Source: Anaerolineales bacterium UBA1429
GTDB taxonomy: Bacteria; Chloroflexota; Anaerolineae; UBA1429
NCBI GenBank assembly: GCA_002329325.1
Contig: DCTX01000026.1
Coordinates: 183,917 to 245,537, forward strand
Reading direction: 5' to 3'
DNA length: 61,621 nt
Position numbers and translations under genes: made by a program. How positions within the stretch are numbered: position 1 is the stretch's first letter; each line of letters opens with the position of its first letter. Shown here one piece after another: positions 33,469 to 41,589 of this stretch. The notes beneath the pieces were generated by a model. The model made no database searches. It was not told the origin of the DNA and saw only the letters and a list, made by a program, of their open reading frames with translations.

Positions 33469-36400
33469 ATGCCCACCCATACACAGCCGGACTTGCGCCT
33501 GGACGCCATCGCCTTTGCCGATCCCGCCTCCGCCCGGCGCTGTCTGGAGCGGTTGCAGGCCGATGCGCGCACGGCGGGCCTGCTGGCGCGCCACAGCGGC
33601 GACCTGGCCTACGCCCTATCGCACAGCGCCAGCCCCGACCGGGCCATCCTGGCGCTGGAGCGCCTGCTCACCGGCGCCGACGGCGCCCAGGCCATCATCG
33701 AGACGTTGACGCGAGGGGCCCAGACCCTGCGCTCCTTGCTGGCGATCATGGGCGCCAGCCAGCTCCTGGCCGAGCTGCTCATCCGCGATCCGGCGCTGAC
33801 GCTGCGCCTCGACGATCTGGCGGCCCTCTCACGCCCCAAAGAGGCGGAGGAACTGGCCGCCGCGCTGCAGGCTCTCCTCGACGAGACGCCCCCCGACCAG
33901 CAGCTCGACGTGCTGCGCGATTGGCAACAGCACGAGCTCTTTCGCATCGGCAGTTGCGACCTCCTGGGCCTGCTGGACCAGGCCACGGTGACGGCGCAGC
34001 TCTCCCGTCTGGCCGACGTCCTGATCGCCGCGGCGCTGACAGTGGCCGCCCAGCGCACGGCGGGCGCCCCCGAGAACCTATGCGTGTTGGCGCTGGGCAA
34101 GCTGGGCGGCGGCGAACTCAACTATAGCTCCGATATCGACCTGCTCTTTTTGGCGGCCGGCGATGTGGCGCAGGCCATCCCTCTGGGCGAGGCGCTGATC
34201 CACGCCTTGGCGGCGCGCACGGCCCGTGGGTTCCTCTACCGGGTGGACATGCGCCTGCGGCCGTGGGGACGCACGGGGCCCTTGGTGATGACCGCCGAGG
34301 GCTATCGCGATTATATGCGTCACAGCGCCCGCCTGTGGGAGCGGCAGGCGTTGCTCAAGGCGCGGCCTGTGGCGGGCAACCTGGCCCTGGGGCTCCGCGT
34401 GCTGGAGGAGTTGAGCCCCCTGATCTACGACGTGCAGCCGGAGCAGGTGCGCGCCGATGTGCGCGAAAGCAAGCAGCGCATCGAGGACGATCTGCTGCGG
34501 CGGGGGCGCCAGTGGGGCGAGGTCAAGCGAGGCATCGGCTCGCTGCGCGATATCGAGTTCGTGGCCCAGATGCTCCAGCTCACCCACGGGGGCGCACACC
34601 CCGAGATTCGCACCCCCAACACCCTGGACGCCCTGGCGCGCCTGGCCAACGCGGGCCTCCTCTCCAGCGAGGACGATCGCGTCCTCGCCGAAGGCTATCG
34701 CTTCTTGCGGCCCGTGGAGCACTATCTGCAGCTCATGCACGGCCGCCAGACCCACAAGCTCCCCGCCGACCGCGCCGAGCTGGCCTATCTGGGGCGGCGC
34801 CTCGGCTTTGGAGGCGACGATCCGGGCGACGAGCTGATCGCCCACTATGAGCAGCATGCCGCCGCCATTCGCGCCGTCTACGAGCGCCACGTCTTGGGCC
34901 AGGTCGCCGATGCCGGCGCCAGTTCCACGGAGAGGGCCGCCGAAGTGGCGCGCCACGTGCAGCGCATGGCCCCCTCCTATGCAGAGACCTTTTCGCCTCA
35001 GGAGGTGGCGCGCCATGCCGACCTGGCCGAGCGATTGGGGCCCGACAACCTGGTCGAGGTCGATGCCCTGCCCCTAGGCAGCGATACGTGGCGAGTCACC
35101 ATCGTCGGATATGACTATCCGGGGGAGCTTTCGGTGATCTGCGGGCTGCTCACCGCCTATGGCTGCGATATCCGCGAGGGCGACGTCTTTAGCTACGAGC
35201 CCGCCGCTGGCGACGCCGCCGGGGGACCTCGCAAGATCGTGGACGTGTTCAGCGTGCACCGCTCGGCCTCGCAGCCGGGCGACTGGGAGGACTATGGCCG
35301 CGACCTGGCCCGTCTGCTGAGCGGCCTGGCCTCGGGCGAGCGGCGCGCCGTGCGCAGCGACCTGGCCCGCCTGGTGGCCGGCGCCGTGCGCGAGGCCAAC
35401 GTGGCGCCGAGCCTGGCCCCGATCGTCGTCGAGCTGGACAACGATTCCTCGCCGCGCTACACCGTCCTGTACATCAGCGCCCCCGATACCCTCGGCTTTC
35501 TCTACGAGTTCACCAACGCCCTGGCCGTGCTCGGCTATGACGTAGGGCGCATGACGGTGGATTCCAGCGGCGCCCGCGCCCACGACACCCTCTACCTCAC
35601 CGATCGCTACGGCCGCAAGGTGACCGATCCGGAACGCCAGCGCGAGCTGCGCGCTGCCACGGTGCTGGTCAAGCACTTTACCCATCTGTTGCCCCACGCC
35701 CCCGATCCGGGGCGCGCCATCACCCACTTTCAGGGCTTTGTGGCCCAGTTGCTCAGCCGCGCCGACTGGCCCTCCGAGCTGGCTTCGCTGACTCGCCCCC
35801 GGGTGCTGGGGGCATTGGCGCGGCTGCTGGGGGTCAGCGACTTTCTCTGGACTGACCTGCTGCGTCTGCAGCACGAGAACCTGTTCCCCATCATCCGCGA
35901 TGTGGAGGCGCTGGCCGAGCCCAAGCCCGTCGGGCAACTGCGCGCCGAGCTAGAGGCGGAGCTGCAACCTCTCGCCGATGACGGAGCAAGGGCCGAGGCC
36001 CTGAACGCCTTCAAGGATCGGGAGATCTTTCGGGCCGACATGCGCCACATCCTGGGCTACCTGGAGAGCTTTGGCGCCTTCTCCGGGGAGCTCTCGGATG
36101 TGGCCGAAGTGGTGGTGGAGGGGGCCTATGCCCTGTGCCGCTCCGCGCTAGAGGCGCGTCACGGCGCGCCGCGGCTGCTCGATGGCGCGCCCGCCCCCAT
36201 GGCGGTGCTGGCCCTGGGCAAGCTGGGGGGCCGCGAGATCGGCTATGCCTCGGATATCGAGCTGATGTTCCTCTACGCGGGTGATGGCGAGACCGCCGGC
36301 CCCGAGGCGATCAGCGTGGCCCTCTTTTACGAGGAGCTGGTGCGGCGCTTTCTGCAGGTGATCCGGGCGCGGCGCGAGGGCATCTTTGAGGTGGATCTGC

Positions 36401-37044
36401 GCCTGCGGCCCTATGGCGAGGCGGGCAGCCTGGCCGTCTCGCTGGAGTCGTTCCGGCGCTACTTTGGGCCCGGGGGGGCCGCCTGGCCCTACGAGCGTCA
36501 GGCCCTGGTGCGCCTGCGGCCCATCGCCGGCGATGAGGAACTGGCCCGCCAGGCCCTGAGCTTGCGAGACGCCTTTGTCTACGACGCGGCGCCCGCCGAC
36601 ATGACGGCCATCCAGGCCATGCGAGAGCGCCAGCTACGTCACCTGGTGGCCGGCGGCGCCCTCAACGCCAAGTTCAGCCGCGGCGGCCTGGTGGATATCG
36701 AGTACCTCGTGCAGGCGCTGCAGATGCGCTACGGCCGCCAACATCCCGCCGTGCGCTCCCCCAACACCCAGCAGGCCATGGCGGCCCTGGCCGAAGTGGG
36801 CGCCCTGGCGCCGGCCGACTATGACCGCCTCCGCGAGGCCCACATCCTGATCCGCCATGTGATCGACGCCCTGCGCATGGTGCGCGGCAACGCCCGCGAT
36901 CTGACCGTGCCCCTGCAGGATCCGGACGAGCTGGCCTTCCTGGCGCGGCGCTGCGGCTATGGCAGCGACACGGCCCGCTTTCGGCGCGAACTGCAGGCCC
37001 ACATGGCCCATGTGCAAGAGCTGGTGAGCCGCCAGCGCCTCTAG
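33469..37044 (+). CDS. glnE: GlnE-type glutamine synthetase adenylyltransferase with inserted ACT domains
   Basis: 1191 residues, longer than the usual 930-1000. Half 1 (1 to about 530): LALGKLGGGELNYSSDIDLLFL (about 206-227) is the nucleotidyltransferase site with the D-x-D pair, followed by a PII-uridylyltransferase-type helical domain. Residues about 535-735: two ACT domains as in GlnD, WRVTIVGYDYPGELSVICGLL and YTVLYISAPDTLGFLYEFTNALAVLGYD, the second ending in DTLYLTDRYGRKV. Half 2 (about 740-1191): LALGKLGGREIGYASDIELMFLYAG (about 912-936), with D-x-E in place of D-x-D. GlnE adds or removes AMP on glutamine synthetase. Here the ACT pair may sense glutamine. No glnA, glnB or glnD is in the window. 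Start: ATG 33469 after a TATAAT box at 33423-33428; the frame is open far upstream over the previous gene but is not coding there. Confidence 0.9.
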   Translation: MPTHTQPDLRLDAIAFADPASARRCLERLQADARTAGLLARHSGDLAYALSHSASPDRAILALERLLTGADGAQAIIETLTRGAQTLRSLLAIMGASQLLAELLIRDPALTLRLDDLAALSRPKEAEELAAALQALLDETPPDQQLDVLRDWQQHELFRIGSCDLLGLLDQATVTAQLSRLADVLIAAALTVAAQRTAGAPENLCVLALGKLGGGELNYSSDIDLLFLAAGDVAQAIPLGEALIHALAARTARGFLYRVDMRLRPWGRTGPLVMTAEGYRDYMRHSARLWERQALLKARPVAGNLALGLRVLEELSPLIYDVQPEQVRADVRESKQRIEDDLLRRGRQWGEVKRGIGSLRDIEFVAQMLQLTHGGAHPEIRTPNTLDALARLANAGLLSSEDDRVLAEGYRFLRPVEHYLQLMHGRQTHKLPADRAELAYLGRRLGFGGDDPGDELIAHYEQHAAAIRAVYERHVLGQVADAGASSTERAAEVARHVQRMAPSYAETFSPQEVARHADLAERLGPDNLVEVDALPLGSDTWRVTIVGYDYPGELSVICGLLTAYGCDIREGDVFSYEPAAGDAAGGPRKIVDVFSVHRSASQPGDWEDYGRDLARLLSGLASGERRAVRSDLARLVAGAVREANVAPSLAPIVVELDNDSSPRYTVLYISAPDTLGFLYEFTNALAVLGYDVGRMTVDSSGARAHDTLYLTDRYGRKVTDPERQRELRAATVLVKHFTHLLPHAPDPGRAITHFQGFVAQLLSRADWPSELASLTRPRVLGALARLLGVSDFLWTDLLRLQHENLFPIIRDVEALAEPKPVGQLRAELEAELQPLADDGARAEALNAFKDREIFRADMRHILGYLESFGAFSGELSDVAEVVVEGAYALCRSALEARHGAPRLLDGAPAPMAVLALGKLGGREIGYASDIELMFLYAGDGETAGPEAISVALFYEELVRRFLQVIRARREGIFEVDLRLRPYGEAGSLAVSLESFRRYFGPGGAAWPYERQALVRLRPIAGDEELARQALSLRDAFVYDAAPADMTAIQAMRERQLRHLVAGGALNAKFSRGGLVDIEYLVQALQMRYGRQHPAVRSPNTQQAMAALAEVGALAPADYDRLREAHILIRHVIDALRMVRGNARDLTVPLQDPDELAFLARRCGYGSDTARFRRELQAHMAHVQELVSRQRL

Positions 37045-37054
37045 GCCCCCGCGC

Positions 37055-38557
37055 TCACTCGTACAGGACCGCCCACCGCAGCGTGGCGTAGCGCTCCACC
37101 AGGGCGGCCGCATCCATCTGGGGCGCGCTCACGCGCCAGAGGATGATATAGGGCGACGCCTCTTCTTCCATCAACCAGCGGCCCGTTGGCCCCTCGATGG
37201 CGGCGAAGTCCTGGCTCAGATGCCAGGTCAGCTCATCGCGATCGATGCGCAGATCGCTGACCACCAGCGCCTGCTGGAAGGGCGGGATGCCCCACAGCCG
37301 ATACTGGGCGCCCAGGCCATAGACGGGCACGTCCATGTAGTAGGCCATCTGGGCCGCCAGGCCATCCTGCAGCACGAGCCAGGGGCCCTGCTCAAAGGTG
37401 GGCAGGTGGTGGCGCCAGGTGGCGGTGCGCACCCGGGGGAACGAGACCCAGGGCGCCGTCTCCTGGCAGATCGCCTCCGAGGCGGCGCGATAGAGCACGC
37501 CGCTCCCCGGGACCATCGTCTGGGTGATGGCATCCTGGGTCGCCAGGCCCAGCAGCGCCAGGATCAGCGTAGGCACCATAAAGCGCAGGGGGAACCACTC
37601 CCGCTGGCGCGGCAGCCGCCGGTCGGCCCAGCGGTGCAGCAGGTCGCCGCAAGCGACCAGCAGCAGGCCCAGGCCGCACGCCAACGGGCCTGTGGCGTCG
37701 CCCGGCCAGAAAAGCGCCGCCAGGATCAACGTCAGCCCCGGCACCAACAGGGCTCGGTTGCGCGGCTGGGCAGCCCCCGCCAGGCCCAGCACCGCCACCA
37801 GCGCCACGGGCATCCCCATCCAATCCACCAGAGCCGACAGGCGTGAGGGTATCTCGGGGCGGCTGCCCCACAGCGCCGCCATCTGCTGCCAACCCACGTC
37901 GCCGTGGGCTCGATTCCACAGCACCCACGGCGTCGCCCCAGCCAGGGCGATCAGGAGATAGACCCAGAAGGGGCCCTGACGCAGCCGTTTGGGGCGGGTG
38001 ACCGCCAGCGAGAGGGCCAGGGCGGGGAGCAGCAGCCAGGCCACCTGCCCCGTCTGAAAGAGGAGCGCGCCCATGAGCCCGGCCGCCAGGACGCGGCCCA
38101 CCGGCGGGGCGTGCTCGGCGGTCCACAGGGGCGCCAGCAGCCAGAGGGTCAGCAGCATCAGGGTCAGTTGGGGCACAGCCGCGGAAACGTGGCGCGAGGC
38201 CAGCGCAAAGGGCGTGCCGACGGCCAGCAGCCCGGCGGCCAGGAGCCCCGCTGGCCCCGAGAAGAAGGCCAGCCCCACGAGATAGGCTGCCGCCACGGCC
38301 AGCGCGCCCACAGCCGCGTGAGCGGCGCGGATGGCCTCCTCGCTGGGCGGGCCGCCCCACGCCTGCAGCCCCAGGCGCAGCAGCAGGGCGCCGCCGCCGG
38401 GCCCATCCACATAGGCGACATCGGGATGCTGCGCCTGCTGCCAGGCATAGGCCTCAGCGCCGGTGAGGGGCAGCACGCCCAGATAGGCGTAGCGCAGGAT
38501 CAGGGCCAGACCGATGATGAGCAGCAGAGGGCAGAGATCGCGTTTGAGCACTGCCAC
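37055..38557 (-). CDS. ArnT/PMT-like GT-C membrane glycosyltransferase
   Basis: 500 residues, GTG start at 38557 with GGGGAGG eight bases before it. About 10-11 membrane helices fill residues 10-330, followed by a soluble region with YYMDVPVYGLGAQYRLWG and ending at 500. The first extracytoplasmic loop (LPLTGAEAYAWQQAQHPDVAYVDGPGGGALLLRL) fits the ArnT/PMT_2 pattern D-E-x-x-Y-x-x-x-A-x-x-x-x-x-x-x-Y-x-D-x-P-P, but the D-E pair is A-E. Such enzymes transfer sugars from polyprenyl phosphate to lipids or proteins outside the membrane. Convergent with glnE, only 10 bases apart. Confidence 0.72.
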   Translation of the reverse strand: MAVLKRDLCPLLLIIGLALILRYAYLGVLPLTGAEAYAWQQAQHPDVAYVDGPGGGALLLRLGLQAWGGPPSEEAIRAAHAAVGALAVAAAYLVGLAFFSGPAGLLAAGLLAVGTPFALASRHVSAAVPQLTLMLLTLWLLAPLWTAEHAPPVGRVLAAGLMGALLFQTGQVAWLLLPALALSLAVTRPKRLRQGPFWVYLLIALAGATPWVLWNRAHGDVGWQQMAALWGSRPEIPSRLSALVDWMGMPVALVAVLGLAGAAQPRNRALLVPGLTLILAALFWPGDATGPLACGLGLLLVACGDLLHRWADRRLPRQREWFPLRFMVPTLILALLGLATQDAITQTMVPGSGVLYRAASEAICQETAPWVSFPRVRTATWRHHLPTFEQGPWLVLQDGLAAQMAYYMDVPVYGLGAQYRLWGIPPFQQALVVSDLRIDRDELTWHLSQDFAAIEGPTGRWLMEEEASPYIILWRVSAPQMDAAALVERYATLRWAVLYE

Positions 38558-38731
38558 CGGGTTCACCTCCCCAGGAGAGAGCAGAGGATGGCTCGGCCGG
38601 AAAGAGGCCAACTTTGCCGCGATTCTACCCGACGGGCTGCGGGGCCGCAACCCGACCTGGCGCCGGCAGGATCGCGCCGCGCGGCCGCCCCGAATCGCCC
38701 CGCCGCGGCCCTACGATTGCCTCGCTTGCGT

Positions 38732-38760
38732 TTGACGGCCCTGAGGGACGGGGCTAGAAT
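38732..38760 (+). promoter_or_regulatory. Promoter of the MgtE-N/Nramp operon
   Basis: TTGACG (38732-38737), 17-bp spacer, TAGAAT (38755-38760). Transcript start near 38767, so the leader before the first main gene is about 217 nt. Confidence 0.75.
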
Positions 38761-38792
38761 ATCCTCGCGCTGGAAGGAATGCGCAACGATAC

Positions 38793-38876
38793 ATGATGGA
38801 AACAATGAACGCCGAAACTGCCGACAACCAACCCAACGACCCAGATGACGCGTGCTTGAGGAGCGATTGCGCATGA
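38793..38876 (+). CDS. Candidate regulatory leader peptide, acidic and proline-containing
   Basis: A 27-codon reading frame in the leader, too short for standard ORF calling. It may start at ATG 38793, 38796 or 38805; GGAAGGA at 38772-38778 is the nearest ribosome-binding site (rather far), and TGATGGA is just before 38805. The middle reads DNQPNDPDDA (codons 11-20), with seven acidic residues and one Arg in all. Nascent chains with clustered Asp/Glu and Pro near the N-terminus are known to destabilise ribosomes at low Mg2+ (the MgtL principle, where EPDP is the key). The ORF ends 38 bases before an intrinsic terminator and lies upstream of a probable Mg2+ transport operon. That it is translated and senses Mg2+ is inference. 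Confidence 0.5.
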   Translation: MMETMNAETADNQPNDPDDACLRSDCA

Positions 38877-38914
38877 GGTAATTGCCTGGCGCATGGCTTG
38901 CACGTGTCAGAGGG

Positions 38915-38937
38915 CCGCGGCTGCAGCCGCGGTTTTT
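38915..38937 (+). terminator. Intrinsic terminator inside the MgtE-N/Nramp leader (attenuator)
   Basis: CCGCGGCTGCAGCCGCGG forms a 7-bp stem with a TGCA loop, followed by TTTTT. It lies 47 bases before the mgtE-like start codon and downstream of the operon promoter, so transcription must read through it. Upstream sequence 38850-38906 can also pair (GCGTGC with GCACGT around TGCGC...GCGCA). Confidence 0.85.
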
Positions 38938-38983
38938 GTGTACCGAGACGGAACTCTCAGCACGAGCTCGCAGGAGGCAAGCC

Positions 38984-40243
38984 ATGGCCACCTACCTCAG
39001 CCAACTCATCGACCGCCCGGTGTGGAATGCCCAAGCGCTGCGCCTCGGCAAGTGCCAGGATGTGCTCGTCGTCGAGACCGATCAGGGCCCACCCATTCTG
39101 CGCGCCCTCCAGGTGCTGCGCGATGACGGCGTTGAGGTACACTTCCCCGCCTCCCAGGTCTCCACCCTGAGCCCGGCCATCATCCTGACAGTGGTCACCC
39201 CCAACGAGTATGAGCCTAGAGGCGACGAGCTTTGCCTGCGTCGCCAGGTGCTGGATCGCCAGATCGTGGACGTGGAAGGCCATCGCCTGGTGCGGGTGAA
39301 CGACCTGCAGCTCGCCAAGTCGACCCAGAACGGCCGCTACTACCTGATGGGCGTATCCATCGGCACCAGCAGCCTGCTGCGCCGCCTGGGCATCGAGGAG
39401 CTGGGGCGGCGGGTGATGCTGGCGTTGGGCAGGCCCCTGCGAGAGCAGGTGATCTCCTGGCAGGATGTGGCCTCGGTCCAGGCCGACGCCCCGATCCGCC
39501 TGCGCGTCACCCAGGACAAGATCAGCCAGCTCAACCCCGTGGATGTCGCCGATATCATCAGCGACCTGGACCGCTCCTCCAGTGTCACGCTGCTGAACAT
39601 CCTGGATGACGAGACCGCCGCCGACGTCATGTCCGAGATGGAGCCCGAGCTGCAGATGTCGCTGCTGGCCTCGCTGCCTCCCGAGCGCGCCGCCGACGTC
39701 CTGGAGGAGATGGACCCCGACGACGCCGCCGACTTGCTGGCCTCGTTGGAGGAGACCCAGCGCGAGAGCTATCTCGAGCTGATGGAGCACCCCGAGTCGG
39801 TGGAGATGGTCAAGCTGCTGGCCTTCCCCGAGGACACGGCGGGCGGCATCATGACCACCGAGTATACGACGCTGCCCATGGGCTATCGCGTCGGCGATGC
39901 GCTGGCCTACTTGCGACAGTCGCCCCAGGCCCAGGAGGACGAGACCCTCTACTACCTCCACGTGGTGGATGAGCAGAATCGGCTCAAGGGCGTGCTCGCC
40001 CTGCGAGACCTGGTGATGGCCGAGCCCGACACCCTGGTGGACGAGATCATGGAGCAGACTGTGATCACTGCCGAGCCGCTGATGCCCCAGCAGGAGGTGG
40101 CCCGCATCGTGGCGCGCTACAACCTGCTCGAGGTGCCCGTCGTCGATTCCGAGGGCGTGATCCAGGGCATCGTCACCGTGGATGACGCCATCGACGCCGT
40201 GATCCCCACAGCGTGGAAGAAACGGCTGCCCCGCTTTTACTGA
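38984..40243 (+). CDS. Soluble MgtE N-domain plus CBS-pair protein, partner of Nramp transporter
   Basis: 419 residues, no membrane helix. Residues 1-about 185 contain two PRC-barrel-like regions (LRLGKCQDVLVVETDQGPPIL and RQVLDRQIVDVEGHRLVRVNDLQL). Then the MgtE intracellular superhelix: LNPVDVADIISDLDRSSSVTLLNILDDETAADVMSEMEPELQMSLLASLPPERAADVLEEMDPDDAADLL, and the CBS pair (about 290-410) with GGIMTTEYTTLPMGYRVGDAL and VDSEGVIQGIVTVDDAIDAV. In MgtE channels these parts bind Mg2+ and close the pore at high Mg2+. Here the membrane domain is missing and an Nramp protein is encoded 38 bases downstream, so the protein probably gates or senses for that transporter. AGGAGG precedes the ATG. Confidence 0.88.
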   Translation: MATYLSQLIDRPVWNAQALRLGKCQDVLVVETDQGPPILRALQVLRDDGVEVHFPASQVSTLSPAIILTVVTPNEYEPRGDELCLRRQVLDRQIVDVEGHRLVRVNDLQLAKSTQNGRYYLMGVSIGTSSLLRRLGIEELGRRVMLALGRPLREQVISWQDVASVQADAPIRLRVTQDKISQLNPVDVADIISDLDRSSSVTLLNILDDETAADVMSEMEPELQMSLLASLPPERAADVLEEMDPDDAADLLASLEETQRESYLELMEHPESVEMVKLLAFPEDTAGGIMTTEYTTLPMGYRVGDALAYLRQSPQAQEDETLYYLHVVDEQNRLKGVLALRDLVMAEPDTLVDEIMEQTVITAEPLMPQQEVARIVARYNLLEVPVVDSEGVIQGIVTVDDAIDAVIPTAWKKRLPRFY

Positions 40244-40281
40244 GCAGACCGGTCTCACGCACGCTTGAGGAGGTAGGCAGC

Positions 40282-41532
40282 ATGACGTTTCTGCAGCGCG
40301 CCCGGGGCCGGCTCCAGCGCATACTCTTTTTCCTGGCGATCCTGGGGCCCGGCCTGATCACCGCCAGCGCCGACAACGATGCCCCGGGCATCGCCACCTA
40401 TTCGGTGGCCGGCTCCCACTTTGGCTACACCTTCCTGTGGATCATCGTCTGGATCACCCTGGGCGAGATCGTCGTCCAGGAGATGGCGGCCCGCATGGGC
40501 GCCGTCACGGGCAAGGGCCTCACCGACCTGATCCGCGAGCGCTTTGGGTTGCGCCTGACCCTGTTCATCATGGTGGCCCTCTGCATCGCCAACCTGGGCA
40601 CCACGGCGGCCCAGTTCGCCGGGGTGGCCTCCAGCAGCGAGCTGTTCGGCGTCAGCCGCTACCTGGCCGTGCCCCTATCGGGCGTCGCCGTCTGGCTCCT
40701 GGTCACCCGCGGCTCCTACCGGCGGGTGGAAAAGGTCTTGCTCGTCCTCTCCCTCTATGCCGTGGCCTATGTCGTGTCAGCCTTTATGATCAAGCCCCCT
40801 TGGGGCGAGATCGCGCGCCAGGCCTTGATCCCCAGCCTCCGCCTGGAGCCCCAGTACATCCTGACGGTGCTCGCCACGGTGGGCACCACCATCACGCCCT
40901 GGGCGGCGGTCTACATGCAGGCCTCGGTGGCCGACAAGGGCGTCACCATGCGCGACTACAAGCACGCGCGCGTAGACGTGATTTTTGGCGCGGCGGCGGG
41001 CAACGTCGTCTCCGCCTTTATCATCATCTGCACGGCGGCCACCCTCTTTGCCCACGGCATCCGCGTGGAATCGGCAGAGGAGGCCGCCCTGGCCCTGGCG
41101 CCCGCTGTGGGCCCCTGGGCCGAGACCCTCTTCGGCATCGGCCTGCTGGGGGCCTCCCTGTTGGCCGCCTCGGTGCTGCCCCTGGCCACCACCTATGCCG
41201 TCTGCGAGGTCTTTGGCTGGGAGCGCGGGCTGGACCGCTCGCCCGACGAGGCGCCCGTCTTTTACGGGCTCTACACCACCCTGATCGTGTTGAGCGTCCT
41301 GATCGTCCTGATCCCCGGGCTGCCGCTCTTCCCGCTCATGTGGCTCTCGCAGGTGGCCAATGCCGTCCTGCTGCCCCTGGTGCTGGTGCTGATGCTCAAG
41401 CTGATCAACGACAAGCTGATCATGAAGAGCTGGGTCAACAAGCGCGTCACCAACGTGGTGGTCACGGTGTTGGCGGTGTTGGTGAGCGCAGCGACGCTGG
41501 CACTGCTGGTGAGCGGGGGCAACACGGGGTAG
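40282..41532 (+). CDS. Nramp-family divalent metal transporter, NRMT (Mg2+)-like
   Basis: 416 residues, about 11 membrane helices; GAGGAGG before the ATG. The helix-1 site reads GPGLITASADNDAPGIATY (D31-N32-D33-A34-P35-G36) rather than the DPGN of manganese or iron Nramp, and the helix-6 site is TTITPWAAVYMQAS (T205-P206-W207) in place of the MPH methionine motif. These changes match the divergent NRMT branch (NRAMP-related magnesium transporters, known from Eggerthella lenta), whose wider site takes hydrated Mg2+ and Mn2+ without the Met that selects against Mg2+/Ca2+. Second gene of an operon with the MgtE-N/CBS protein, behind the attenuator leader. Mg2+ as the substrate is inference from these motifs and the partner. 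Confidence 0.85.
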   Translation: MTFLQRARGRLQRILFFLAILGPGLITASADNDAPGIATYSVAGSHFGYTFLWIIVWITLGEIVVQEMAARMGAVTGKGLTDLIRERFGLRLTLFIMVALCIANLGTTAAQFAGVASSSELFGVSRYLAVPLSGVAVWLLVTRGSYRRVEKVLLVLSLYAVAYVVSAFMIKPPWGEIARQALIPSLRLEPQYILTVLATVGTTITPWAAVYMQASVADKGVTMRDYKHARVDVIFGAAAGNVVSAFIIICTAATLFAHGIRVESAEEAALALAPAVGPWAETLFGIGLLGASLLAASVLPLATTYAVCEVFGWERGLDRSPDEAPVFYGLYTTLIVLSVLIVLIPGLPLFPLMWLSQVANAVLLPLVLVLMLKLINDKLIMKSWVNKRVTNVVVTVLAVLVSAATLALLVSGGNTG

Positions 41533-41589
41533 CGTCGCCGCGGGCGCCGGGTGGGACGAGCTGCCCTTTGTCTAGCTCCAGGAGGTTAT

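Noticed and set aside
38767..38983. Known metal riboswitch (M-box or yybP-ykoY) in the MgtE-N/Nramp leader
   Set aside because: I could not find the conserved core of either class; the short acidic ORF and terminator explain the leader better.
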